Origin: Aureimonas sp. AU20
Lineage (GTDB): Bacteria > Pseudomonadota > Alphaproteobacteria > Rhizobiales > Rhizobiaceae
Assembly (NCBI RefSeq): GCF_001442755.1
Contig: NZ_CP006367.1
Coordinates: forward strand, 3,162,001-3,226,000
Direction of reading: 5' to 3'
DNA length: 64,000 nucleotides
Shown one piece after another: positions 42,199 to 50,166 of the stretch. Position 1 is the stretch's first letter. The number at the start of each line of letters is the position of its first letter. The notes beneath the pieces were generated by a model. It was given only the letters and a program-made list of their open reading frames with translations. It did no database searches and was not told where the DNA came from. Made by a program: the position numbers and the translations under genes.

Positions 42199-42921
42199 AT
42201 GTCCACCGTCCCGACCCCAGCCGGCGAGACCGCGCTTTACCTGCCCGTCAAACGCTTTCTCGAAACGCTCGGCTTCGACGTGAAGGGCGAGATCGGTGCC
42301 TGCGATCTCCTGGCCCTGAAGGAGGGCAAGCCGGCCTTCGTGGTCGTGTGCGAACTCAAGTTGCAGTTCAACCTCGAACTCGTCCTGCAAGGCGTCGATC
42401 GCGCCCCGGCGGTGGACGAGGTCTGGCTCGCCGCGCGTCTCTCGGCGCGCGGCAAAGGCCGCGAGGGCGACCGGCGCTTTCGCGATCTGTGCCGTCGCCT
42501 CGGCTTCGGGCTGCTTGGCGTCGACGCCTCGGACGGGGTTCAGGTGCTCCTGTCGCCGGATTCGCCGAGCCCCCGCAAGAACCCCAAGCGCCGCTCGCAG
42601 CTCGTCTCCGAACACCGCCGTCGCGAGGGCGATCCGGCGGTGGGCGGTGGTTCGCGCCGCCCGATCATGACCGCCTATCGGCAGGAGGCGCTGCGCTGCG
42701 CCGCCGCGCTGGCCGCGGGCGCGAGTCGGCCGCGCGACCTGCGCCCCGCCTGCCCCCGCGCCTTGGCGATCCTGCGCCGCAATGTCTACGGCTGGTTCAC
42801 CAATCCCGCGCGCGGCCTCTACGCGCTGACGCCCGCCGGCTTCGAGGCCCTGGAACGCTGGCCCCAGCCCAGCCCTGAGGCACGGAGCGAAGCCTCGGCC
42901 GAGGCGTTGAGCGAGCCATGA
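42199..42921 (+). CDS. DUF2161 protein
   Basis: A 240-residue protein with ALYLPVKRFLETLGFDVKGE, CDLLALKEGKPAFVVVCELK and LQFNLELVLQGVDRAPAVDE, the DUF2161 (PD-(D/E)XK-like) core, then RRPIMTAYRQEALRCAAALA and a C-terminal wHTH-like YGWFTNPARGLYALTPAG. A nuclease-like fold is inferred from the ELK motif. GGGAGG lies before the ATG. It overlaps the phosphoesterase gene by 4 bases (ATGA). Confidence 0.85.
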   Translation: MSTVPTPAGETALYLPVKRFLETLGFDVKGEIGACDLLALKEGKPAFVVVCELKLQFNLELVLQGVDRAPAVDEVWLAARLSARGKGREGDRRFRDLCRRLGFGLLGVDASDGVQVLLSPDSPSPRKNPKRRSQLVSEHRRREGDPAVGGGSRRPIMTAYRQEALRCAAALAAGASRPRDLRPACPRALAILRRNVYGWFTNPARGLYALTPAGFEALERWPQPSPEARSEASAEALSEP

Positions 42922-43451
42922 TCTTCTTCACCGCCGACACGCATTTTGCCGATCCGCGCGTCCTGCGCCTGGACAAGCGCCCCTTCGCGACGCTGGCCGA
43001 GCACGACGCGGCCCTGACCGACGCCTGGAACGCGGCGGTGGGGCCGGAGGACGAGGTCTGGCATCTCGGGGATTTCGCGCGCGGCTCGCCGGCCCAGAAG
43101 ACCGATCGTCTCGGCCAGCTCCATGGGCGAAAGCATCTGGTCGCCGGCAACAACGACGACGAGGCGACGCTTGCGCTGGAGGGCTGGAGCAGCGTTTCCC
43201 CCTACCGCGAGCTGAGGGTGGACGGCCGGGCACTGGTGCTGTGCCACTACGCCTTTCGCACCTGGAACGGCAGCGGCAAGGGCGCGCTCGACCTGCACGG
43301 CCATTCGCATGGCCGGCTGACGCCGATCCCGGGTCAGTACGATGTGGGGGTAGACGTGTTTCGTTTTCGGCCCGTCACGCTGGCCGACATTCTGGTCTCG
43401 AGGCGGCGGCGCAAAAGCGCCGAGGCGACGAGCTCAGAGACCCGCCTTTAG
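42918..43451 (+). CDS. metallophosphoesterase
   Basis: A 177-residue calcineurin-like phosphoesterase of the short YfcE-like group. Metal ligands are in FFTADTHFAD, WHLGDFARG, LVAGNNDD, LCHYAF and LHGHSHGR. It is translationally coupled to DUF2161 by an ATGA overlap; DUF2161/phosphoesterase pairs are often found together. The substrate is unknown. It overlaps the convergent response regulator gene by 18 bases. Confidence 0.88.
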   Translation: MIFFTADTHFADPRVLRLDKRPFATLAEHDAALTDAWNAAVGPEDEVWHLGDFARGSPAQKTDRLGQLHGRKHLVAGNNDDEATLALEGWSSVSPYRELRVDGRALVLCHYAFRTWNGSGKGALDLHGHSHGRLTPIPGQYDVGVDVFRFRPVTLADILVSRRRRKSAEATSSETRL

Positions 43452-43823
43452 CGAGACCTCTCGCAGTGCCCGGACGATCGAAGCCGGAGGATAGGGCTTG
43501 GAAAAGAAGAGCCCGTGTTCCGGCAGGTCTTCCTTCGTCACCTTGATATGGCCGGAGGCGACGAAGATCGACACCGGCGGCCAGCGATCCCGCACCGCGC
43601 GGGCAAGCTTCAGCCCGTCCATCGAGCCCGGCATGTCGACATCGGTGAACAGCACGCGAATGTCGGGATGATTTTCCAGAAGGCGGATCGCCTCGTCCGC
43701 GTTCGACGCCGCATAGGCCTTGAACCCGGCGTCCTCGATCAGGTCCACCGCGTCCCATAGAAGAAGCGGCTCGTCTTCGACCACGAGAACGGCAAACTGG
43801 CTGGGATCGAAACACTGGGCCAT
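43434..43823 (-). CDS. single-domain response regulator
   Basis: A 129-residue CheY-like receiver with no output domain. The acidic pair is in VLVVEDEPLLLWD, the phospho-Asp in VLFTDVDMPGSMDG, and the switch Lys in LFFSKPYPPASIVRAL. All key residues are present, so it should be phosphorylated. The group is common in Hyphomicrobiales; the partner kinase is unknown. Confidence 0.88.
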   Translation of the reverse strand: MAQCFDPSQFAVLVVEDEPLLLWDAVDLIEDAGFKAYAASNADEAIRLLENHPDIRVLFTDVDMPGSMDGLKLARAVRDRWPPVSIFVASGHIKVTKEDLPEHGLFFSKPYPPASIVRALREVSLKAGL

Positions 43824-44005
43824 GGTGGATGAATGTACGGACGCGGTTCTGGTTCAGATGGCGGGGAAGACAACGAGATTCGTGGTTAAGTTAGCGGCTT
43901 GGCGCTCGAAGGCTCCATGCGGCCTCCTTCCTAATCGTACTTTGGCCTGGAAACAATCGACCACCAGAGGATCGCGCAGGTCGGCGCAAGCCACCCGTTT
44001 CCCGC

Positions 44006-44455
44006 TCATGCCGAAGGCCGCGTCAGGAGATAGGTCGCGACGCAAAGCAGGATGATGCCGACCCCCAGCAGAACAAGATCAGGCGCTCCGCTATAAACGA
44101 GAAGCGCGAAGCTCGCGGACATGGACAGGACGGCCAGCGCCTTGGCCCGGCGCGGCACGGCCCGTCGCTCGCGCCAATTGACTAGGATCGGCCCGAATCG
44201 TGGATCGCGCTCCACGCGCGCCGCCCATTCCGGTGAACCGCGCCCGAAGGCCCAGACGGCAAGGAGCACGAAGGGCGTTGCCGGCAGGCCCGGCAGAACC
44301 ACGCCGGCGATCGCAAGAGCGAGGAACAGAAAGCCCAAGGCTCGATACACCGCTCGCGCTGCGCGGCCGGGTGGCGGACGCCGCGTCGGGTCGGATGTCT
44401 CGAACCGGTCCGCGCCCTCGCCTCGCCCATCAAGCAGGACTGCCTCCCGCGCCAT
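44006..44455 (-). CDS. YbaN family inner-membrane protein (DUF454)
   Basis: A 149-residue protein with a DUF454 core: VYRALGFLFLALAIAGVVLP, GLPATPFVLLAVWAFGRGSP, WAARVERDPRFGPILVNW, then two C-terminal membrane segments (ALAVLSMSASFALLVYSG and VLLGVGIILLCVATYLL). I chose ATG 44455 with GGGAGGGG upstream; a GTG at 44545 extends the frame but lacks a site. Function unknown. Confidence 0.85.
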   Translation of the reverse strand: MAREAVLLDGRGEGADRFETSDPTRRPPPGRAARAVYRALGFLFLALAIAGVVLPGLPATPFVLLAVWAFGRGSPEWAARVERDPRFGPILVNWRERRAVPRRAKALAVLSMSASFALLVYSGAPDLVLLGVGIILLCVATYLLTRPSA

Positions 44456-44781
44456 CCCCGCGCCCCTCCCGGCCAACGTGGTTCGCTCCGTAAGACGCAG
44501 GCTGCTTGGTTTTGAAAAGGGGCCGGCGAACATGGGCGTCGTCACGTTTCAGGCGGTCGAACATAGGGCAAAGACGCGCATCGCCCCCGTCTCGTTCCCA
44601 AGCGCATTTCGCAACCTCCGCCTCACCGCGACTTTTGGTCCCCCGCAACTTTCCGTGCCCCGTCTAAAAAGGAACGAGCCGGATGCCCAAATAGGGGGAG
44701 ACGGCGCCTCGTGGCGGCGTTAACTTGTGATTCGCAGCGCCGTCCTCGCATCCGGACGGGCATTCGAAAAAGGACGCCGAC
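44456..44781. other. intergenic region, nothing recognised
   Basis: 326 bases without a supported gene. A GTG-start extension of the YbaN frame covers part of it. No clear promoter or structured RNA was seen. Confidence 0.4.
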
Positions 44782-44898
44782 ATGGAGCTGATCCTTCTCG
44801 CCACCGCCACCGCGCTTCTCGGTGTGTCGGCCCTTGCGCATGCGGCGCGGCCCAAAGCCGTTCCCGTGAAGGTGGCTGCCAAGACGCACCAACGCTAA
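44782..44898 (+). CDS. putative 38-residue membrane or secreted peptide
   Basis: A short frame with AAGGA eight bases before the ATG. The product has a hydrophobic stretch (LILLATATALLGVSALAHAA) and a basic tail (RPKAVPVKVAAKTHQR), which could be a signal peptide or a single membrane helix. A hairpin (GCCGACC at 44919 with GGTCGGC at 44928) follows. It is too short for homology reasoning. Confidence 0.4.
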   Translation: MELILLATATALLGVSALAHAARPKAVPVKVAAKTHQR

Positions 44899-45143
44899 GA
44901 CGCGGGCTCGCTGGAAACGCCGACCTCGGTCGGCTTCCTGCGTTCTGCTGTGATCCTCGGATCAGGCGGCACCGGCCGCCCGATCCGCTTCATCTCCACA
45001 GCGCCAAGTCCGACCGGCCGGGGCTTAGCACGTTGTGGTCCCCCGGCATGACGGCTGGCCGAATATCCCGCTCATCACGCGTCACCCTCACGCACGATTG
45101 GAAAATCGCGCAGAGCCATAGGGCGATGGGTATCGTCAACGCG

Positions 45144-45168
45144 AAAAAAGCGCGACTAAGACCGCGCT
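45144..45168 (-). terminator. terminator after tRNA-Glu
   Basis: On the minus strand a GCGCG/CGCGC stem (45163-45167 with 45150-45154), 8-base loop, then six T. It lies about 31 bases after the tRNA 3' end. Confidence 0.65.
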
Positions 45169-45198
45169 ACATATCACATCAATTGTCAAGAAAACGAC

Positions 45199-45273
45199 TG
45201 GTACGCCCAAGGGGAATCGAACCCCTGTTTGCGCCGTGAGAGGGCGCCGTCCTAACCGCTAGACGATGGGCGC
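45199..45273 (-). tRNA. tRNA-Glu (CTC)
   Basis: A 75-base tRNA with CCA encoded. Anticodon stem GCGCC/GGCGC with loop CTCTCAC, anticodon CTC; T arm AGGGG-TTCGATT-CCCCT. The acceptor stem is GCGCCCA with TGGGCGT, including a G1-U72 wobble. Confidence 0.92.
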
Positions 45274-45288
45274 GAACCAGTGATTGGG

Positions 45289-45317
45289 TGTATAGCCGCG
45301 CCGATCGGGGCTTGCAA
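45289..45317 (-). promoter_or_regulatory. promoter for tRNA-Glu
   Basis: On the minus strand TTGCAA (45312-45317), 17 bases, TATACA (45289-45294). It ends 16 bases before the tRNA. Confidence 0.7.
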
Positions 45318-45323
45318 GCGCTT

Positions 45324-45689
45324 TTATGGAGCGGATGGAATTTTCTCGTTTTGGCTGAAAACCAGCGGATAACGCGAAACGATGCGGCCGGAAGGACGGT
45401 CCACGAGCAGGATTTCCTCCGAATCGCCGATTGCGACCCGAAGCAGAATGGCGCCCTCGCCAAGGCTGGTTTCCAGAACGCGCGCGCCGGCCGGCAGTGT
45501 GATCGGCGCGCCGCCGTCGGCGATGGTGGAAACGGCCGGCCCGGCGCTGCGATAGACAACAGCGCTCAGAACCGCGATAAGGCCGACGAAAAGCACGGCG
45601 ATCGACAGCGCCAGAAGCCGCACCATCTTGCGCCGGATCTTCTCGAAGGCCGGGTCCAGGGGGGGCTGCGCACCCGTCTCGTCGGTCAT
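45324..45689 (-). CDS. DUF6476 protein
   Basis: A 121-residue protein with a short cytoplasmic N-terminus, one membrane segment (VRLLALSIAVLFVGLIAVLSAVV broken at residue ~22-45) and a small periplasmic strand-rich domain (ARVLETSLGEGAILLRVAIG, then EEILLVDRPSGRIVSRY). It fits the small alphaproteobacterial DUF6476 family. Its ATG overlaps that of the divergent RluD-type gene in a CATG palindrome. Function unknown. Confidence 0.75.
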   Translation of the reverse strand: MTDETGAQPPLDPAFEKIRRKMVRLLALSIAVLFVGLIAVLSAVVYRSAGPAVSTIADGGAPITLPAGARVLETSLGEGAILLRVAIGDSEEILLVDRPSGRIVSRYPLVFSQNEKIPSAP

Positions 45690-46755
45690 GTCGGTCCTGT
45701 TCGGAAAATTGGAGGTTCCCATTCCGGCTGTTGGTACAAGCGGATCGGAAGCGGGCGCAAGCCGCTTCCTCGTGTCCGAGGATGATGCCGGCAAGCGGCT
45801 CGACCAGTTTCTGACGCAGGCGCTGGAGGGCGATCTGTCGCGCTCGCGCATCCAGTCCCTGATCGAGGCGGGTCAAGTTCAGGTCGACGACGTCGCAGCC
45901 CTTTCCCCCAAGCGCAAGATGCAGCCGGGAGAAGCGGTGTCGATCGAGATGCCGGAGCCCGAGGCGCCCGATCCCGAGCCCGAGAACATCCCGCTCACCA
46001 TTCTCTACGAGGATGCCGACCTCGTGGTTCTCGACAAACCGGCCGGCCTCGTCGTTCATCCCGGCCCTGGCAATTGGACGGGCACGCTGGTTCACGCGCT
46101 GCTCTTCCACTGCGGCGACACGCTGTCGGGCATCGGCGGCGTGCGCCGACCCGGCATAGTCCACCGGCTGGACAAGGACACGAGCGGCGTCATGGTGGTC
46201 GCCAAGAACGATCTGGCCCATCGCTCGCTCGCCGCGCAGTTCGCCGCCCATGGCGCGGACGGGCGCATGGAGCGCGCCTATCAGGCCGTGGTCTGGGGCA
46301 TTCCCTCCCGCCCGATCGGCACGGTCGACGCCGCGCTCGGCCGTTCCAACTCCGACCGCACCAAGCGCACCGTGGTGCCGGCGGGCCGCGCCGACGCGCG
46401 CCATGCCATCACCCATTTCGAGGTGCTGGAGCGTTACGGCGAAGGCAATACCTCAGCCTCGCTGGTCGCCTGCGTGTTGGAAACGGGGCGCACGCATCAG
46501 ATCCGCGTCCACATGGCCCATATCGGCCATCCGTTGATCGGCGACGAAACCTACGGCGCGCATTTCAAGACCAAGGCCAAGAAGCTGGGCTCGGCCGCCG
46601 AACTGGTCGCCGCCTTCCCGCGCCAGGCGCTTCACGCCTTCCGGCTCGTCTTCGAGCATCCGACGACGGGCGAGAGCATGGAGTTCGAAACCGAACTTCC
46701 CGACGATCTGGAGGAACTTGTCGAAGCGTTTCGGCATTTCACCCCCGACAGCTGA
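45688..46755 (+). CDS. rluD: RluA/RluD-family 23S rRNA pseudouridine synthase
   Basis: A ~355-residue synthase. It has an N-terminal S4 domain (AGKRLDQFLTQALEGDLSRS), then LVVLDKPAGLVVHPGPGN and the catalytic Asp in HRLDKDTSGVMVVAKND, and C-terminal RTHQIRVHMAHIGHPLIGD. It makes pseudouridines in helix 69 of 23S rRNA if it is RluD. The start is uncertain: ATG 45688 has no good ribosome binding site, whereas GGAGG precedes an in-frame ATT about 33 bases later. Confidence 0.88.
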   Translation: MSVLFGKLEVPIPAVGTSGSEAGASRFLVSEDDAGKRLDQFLTQALEGDLSRSRIQSLIEAGQVQVDDVAALSPKRKMQPGEAVSIEMPEPEAPDPEPENIPLTILYEDADLVVLDKPAGLVVHPGPGNWTGTLVHALLFHCGDTLSGIGGVRRPGIVHRLDKDTSGVMVVAKNDLAHRSLAAQFAAHGADGRMERAYQAVVWGIPSRPIGTVDAALGRSNSDRTKRTVVPAGRADARHAITHFEVLERYGEGNTSASLVACVLETGRTHQIRVHMAHIGHPLIGDETYGAHFKTKAKKLGSAAELVAAFPRQALHAFRLVFEHPTTGESMEFETELPDDLEELVEAFRHFTPDS

Positions 46756-46994
46756 TCGAGGCCGGCAAAGCGCCGACCTGGACGGACAGCGGATCGCCGC
46801 GAACTCGAACCGACCCGCTCCGCTCCGAGCGTCAACGCCAGGTGAACGATTTGTAATCGTCTTCGCCGCGAATTGGCCGTGCAATGCGGCTATCGCATCA
46901 CCATATCGGGTTGGAGCGAGCTGCGCCTTTCGGGCAGTTCGGCAGGCGATCGGCTCGGGTCCGAGCGTTCGTCTCTGAGAAGGAGGGTTCCCAT

Positions 46995-47906
46995 ATGGCG
47001 AGAGCCAATCTTCCGAGCATTGCGTCGGGCGAAGGCGGTCTGGCGCGCTACCTCGACGAGATTCGTCGGTTTCCCATGCTGGAGCCGCAAGAAGAATACA
47101 TGCTGGCCAAGCGTTACGCCGAACACGACGATCGTGGCGCGGCACATCGGTTGGTAACGAGCCATCTGCGCCTCGTGGCGAAGATCGCGATGGGCTATCG
47201 CGGCTATGGCCTGCCGATCGGCGAAGTCGTATCCGAAGGCAATGTTGGCCTGATGCAGGCGGTAAAGCGCTTCGATCCCGATCGCGGCTTCCGTCTGGCG
47301 ACCTATGCGATGTGGTGGATCAAGGCCTCGATCCAGGAATACATCCTGCGGTCCTGGAGCCTCGTAAAGATGGGCACCACGGCCAACCAGAAGCGCCTGT
47401 TCTTCAACCTGCGCAAGATGAAGAGCCGCATCCAGGCCCTGGACGAAGGCGATCTGCGCCCCGATCAGGTGCACCAGATCGCCACACAGCTCGGCGTCAG
47501 CGAGGAGGAGGTCGTTTCGATGAACCGCCGCCTCTCCGGCGACGCCTCGCTCAACGCGCCCATCCGCGCGACCGAGGGCGAAAGCGGTGAGTGGCAGGAT
47601 TGGCTGGTGGACCAGTCGGAGAACCAAGAAGACGTCTTGGTCGAGCAGGACGAGATGAATCAGCGGCGCGGCATGCTGCGCTCGGCCATGAACGTCCTGA
47701 ACGACCGCGAGCGCCGCATCTTCGAGGCGCGGCGTCTGGCCGAGGACCCGATCACGCTGGAAGCTCTGTCCGGTGAGTTCGATATCAGTCGCGAGCGCGT
47801 GCGCCAGATCGAGGTGCGCGCCTTCGAGAAGGTGCAGAAGGCTGTGAAGGATACGGCCGAGGCCGCTCGGCGCCAGCTGCGCGTGGTGGCGGAAGCCACC
47901 GCCTGA
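46995..47906 (+). CDS. rpoH: heat-shock sigma factor RpoH (sigma-32)
   Basis: A 303-residue sigma factor. Region 2 has LVTSHLRLVAKIAMGYRGYG and YAMWWIKASIQEYILRSWSL; the RpoH box is QKRLFFNLRKMKSRIQ; region 4 is EALSGEFDISRERVRQIEVR. ATG 46995 follows AGGAGG. Alphaproteobacteria often carry two RpoH proteins; which one this is cannot be told. It is transcribed after rluD and followed by its own terminator. Confidence 0.95.
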   Translation: MARANLPSIASGEGGLARYLDEIRRFPMLEPQEEYMLAKRYAEHDDRGAAHRLVTSHLRLVAKIAMGYRGYGLPIGEVVSEGNVGLMQAVKRFDPDRGFRLATYAMWWIKASIQEYILRSWSLVKMGTTANQKRLFFNLRKMKSRIQALDEGDLRPDQVHQIATQLGVSEEEVVSMNRRLSGDASLNAPIRATEGESGEWQDWLVDQSENQEDVLVEQDEMNQRRGMLRSAMNVLNDRERRIFEARRLAEDPITLEALSGEFDISRERVRQIEVRAFEKVQKAVKDTAEAARRQLRVVAEATA

Positions 47907-47930
47907 TCGCATCGCGCCATACTGATCCCA

Positions 47931-47960
47931 AGCCTCCGGCTCGCGCCGGGGGCTTTTTTA
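47931..47960 (+). terminator. terminator after rpoH
   Basis: Ten-base stem AGCCTCCGGC (47931-47940) with GCCGGGGGCT (47945-47954, one T-G pair), TCGC loop, then a T run. Confidence 0.85.
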
Positions 47961-48051
47961 TTGGGCTCCTCGGCTCCTCAATCGACCTTCCAGCGCTTGC
48001 GATCCGGGGACCGATCCCCGACATTCCGCTCGCGACATGCGGAGTTTTCCA

Positions 48052-49929
48052 ATGCCTGATACCGGACGCGCCCCGGCGCGATCCAGCGCCACCGCCGCTC
48101 TCTTCTCCGGAGAAAGCGACCGCCCCAAGCCCCTCGACGTTCTGAAGACCGTGTTCGGCCACGCGAGCTTTCGGGGCCAGCAGGAAGCCGTGGTCGAGCA
48201 GATCGTCGCGGGCGGCGATGCGCTGGTTCTGTTTCCGACGGGCGCCGGCAAGTCGCTCTGCTATCAGGTTCCCGCGCTCTGCCGGCGCGGCACCGGCATC
48301 GTCGTCTCGCCTCTGATCGCGCTGATGCGCGATCAGGTGGAGGCGCTGCGCCAGGTCGGCGTGCGCGCGGCATCGCTGAACTCGGCCATGAGCGAGGACG
48401 AGCGAAGCGATGTCTGGCGCGAACTGACGGCGGGGCGGATCGATCTTCTCTATGTCACGCCGGAGCGGCTGACGTCGGAAGGGTTCCGCCGCAGCCTCGC
48501 CCGGCTCGACATCGCCCTTTTCGCCATCGACGAAGCACACTGCGTCAGCCAGTGGGGCCACGACTTCCGGCCGGAATACCGCGAGTTGGCGAGCTTGGCC
48601 GACGAGTTCCCCAACGTGCCGCGCGTCGCGCTCACGGCAACGGCGGACGCGGCAACGCGGGCCGACATCGCAGAGCGGCTGCGCCTGGAAGAAGCACCGG
48701 TCTTCGCCACGTCCTTCGACCGGCCGAACATCCGATACGCCATCGTCGAGCGCGACAACGCCCGCAAGCAGCTTCTCCAGTTCCTTCAGGGGCACAAGGG
48801 AAACAGTGGCATCGTCTATTGCCTGTCCCGCCGCAAGGTGGAGGAGACGGCGGAATGGCTGAACGCGCAGGGCATCTATGCCCTGCCCTACCATGCCGGC
48901 ATGGATTCAGGGGTCAAGGCCAAGAATCAGGACGCTTTCCTGCGCGAGGAGAATCTCTGCCTCGTGGCGACGGTCGCCTTCGGCATGGGCATCGATAAGC
49001 CCGACGTGCGCTTCGTCGCCCATCTCGACCTGCCCTCCTCCGTCGAGGCCTATTACCAGGAGACCGGCCGCGCCGGACGCGACGGCCAGCCGGCCGAGGC
49101 CTGGATGGCTTACGGGTTGCAGGACGTGGTGCAACGACGCCGGATGATCGACGAGGGCGGGTCGGAAGACGCGATCAAGCGCGTCGAGCGCGGCAAGCTC
49201 GACGCCCTTCTCGGCATCTGCGAGACGCCGGACTGCCGGCGCGCCGCGATCCTGCGCCATTTCGGCGAGAGCTATGACGGGCGCTGCGGCAATTGCGACA
49301 CCTGCCTTTCGCCGGTCGAGACCTGGGACGGGACCGACGCGGCCGTGAAGCTCATGGCGGCGGTTTATCGCACCGGCGAGCGCTTCGGCCTCGCCTATGT
49401 CATCGACGTGCTCACCGGCAAAGCCAACGACAAGGTGCGCCAGAACGGGCACGATACGATCGCCGTTTTCGGCCAGGGGCGCGATCTCGAAGCCAGGGCG
49501 TGGAACTCGGTGGCGCGCCAGTTGACCGCCGCGAGCCTGCTTCTGGTGGATCATCAATCCTTCGGCGCGCTCTATCTCGGCGAGGGCGCGCGCGCCGTGT
49601 TCAAGGGCGAGCGGCGCGTCGTTCTGCGCAAGGACCGCACCCGCAAGGCGACCGAGTTCCGCCGCTCCGCGCCGGTCACGGAGGGGCTAAGCCAGGAAAG
49701 CGCCTTCCTGTTCGAGGCGCTGCGCAAACTGCGCTCGCGCCTGTCACGCGAGCAGAGCCTGCCGGCCTACATGGTGTTTTCCGACGCGACCCTGCGCGCC
49801 ATGGCCGAGCTTCGGCCGGGCACGCTGCGCCTGATGGGAAAGGTGCCGGGCGTCGGCGCCGCCAAGCTGGAGCGCTACGGCGAGATGTTCCTTGCTACCC
49901 TGCGCGAGGCGCAGGAGGAAATGCCTTAG
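48052..49929 (+). CDS. recQ: ATP-dependent DNA helicase RecQ
   Basis: A 625-residue RecQ. Walker A is [13 protein letters not shown], the DEAH box is [18 protein letters not shown], motif VI is [15 protein letters not shown], the zinc site is [17 protein letters not shown] with CGNCDTC, and an HRDC domain closes the protein. It unwinds DNA in RecF-pathway repair. ATG 48052 with GGAG eight bases upstream is preferred over 48037. Repeat copy C begins at its stop. Confidence 0.95.
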   Translation: MPDTGRAPARSSATAALFSGESDRPKPLDVLKTVFGHASFRGQQEAVVEQIVAGGDALVLFPTGAGKSLCYQVPALCRRGTGIVVSPLIALMRDQVEALRQVGVRAASLNSAMSEDERSDVWRELTAGRIDLLYVTPERLTSEGFRRSLARLDIALFAIDEAHCVSQWGHDFRPEYRELASLADEFPNVPRVALTATADAATRADIAERLRLEEAPVFATSFDRPNIRYAIVERDNARKQLLQFLQGHKGNSGIVYCLSRRKVEETAEWLNAQGIYALPYHAGMDSGVKAKNQDAFLREENLCLVATVAFGMGIDKPDVRFVAHLDLPSSVEAYYQETGRAGRDGQPAEAWMAYGLQDVVQRRRMIDEGGSEDAIKRVERGKLDALLGICETPDCRRAAILRHFGESYDGRCGNCDTCLSPVETWDGTDAAVKLMAAVYRTGERFGLAYVIDVLTGKANDKVRQNGHDTIAVFGQGRDLEARAWNSVARQLTAASLLLVDHQSFGALYLGEGARAVFKGERRVVLRKDRTRKATEFRRSAPVTEGLSQESAFLFEALRKLRSRLSREQSLPAYMVFSDATLRAMAELRPGTLRLMGKVPGVGAAKLERYGEMFLATLREAQEEMP

Positions 49930-50050
49930 ACTGTTTGAAACCCGGATGGATCTGTCCGTCGGAGCTTTTCGGTGCCTTCGCGTGGACCACTTGCAATCCT
50001 CGCCAACGCCTCCCTCGCATCACGGAAATTCAGCGCTTCGCGAACAGATG
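49928..50050 (+). repeat. dispersed repeat, copy C (internally deleted)
   Basis: It begins at the recQ stop with AGACTGTTTGAAACCCGG, like the end of copy B read from the glycosylase gene, and ends with CGAACAGATGA. A middle block (around 49985-50005) aligns with the TGGACC..AATCCT..GCC part of copy B. About half the length of copy B. Confidence 0.5.
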
Positions 50051-50116
50051 AAAGATCACTCGGTGGTCGCCACCGCCGGGTTGTCGAAAAATCTCTCACG
50101 CCTAATGCCCAGCACG

Positions 50117-50143
50117 AAAAAGCCCGCCGATCGGCGGGCTTTT
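50117..50143. terminator. bidirectional terminator between recQ and the 50167 gene
   Basis: A palindrome AAAAGCCCGCCGA / TCGGCGGGCTTTT at 50117-50143; the perfect stem and flanking A/T runs serve both convergent genes. Confidence 0.85.
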
Positions 50144-50166
50144 CTCTATGCGAGGATTTGCAGTCC

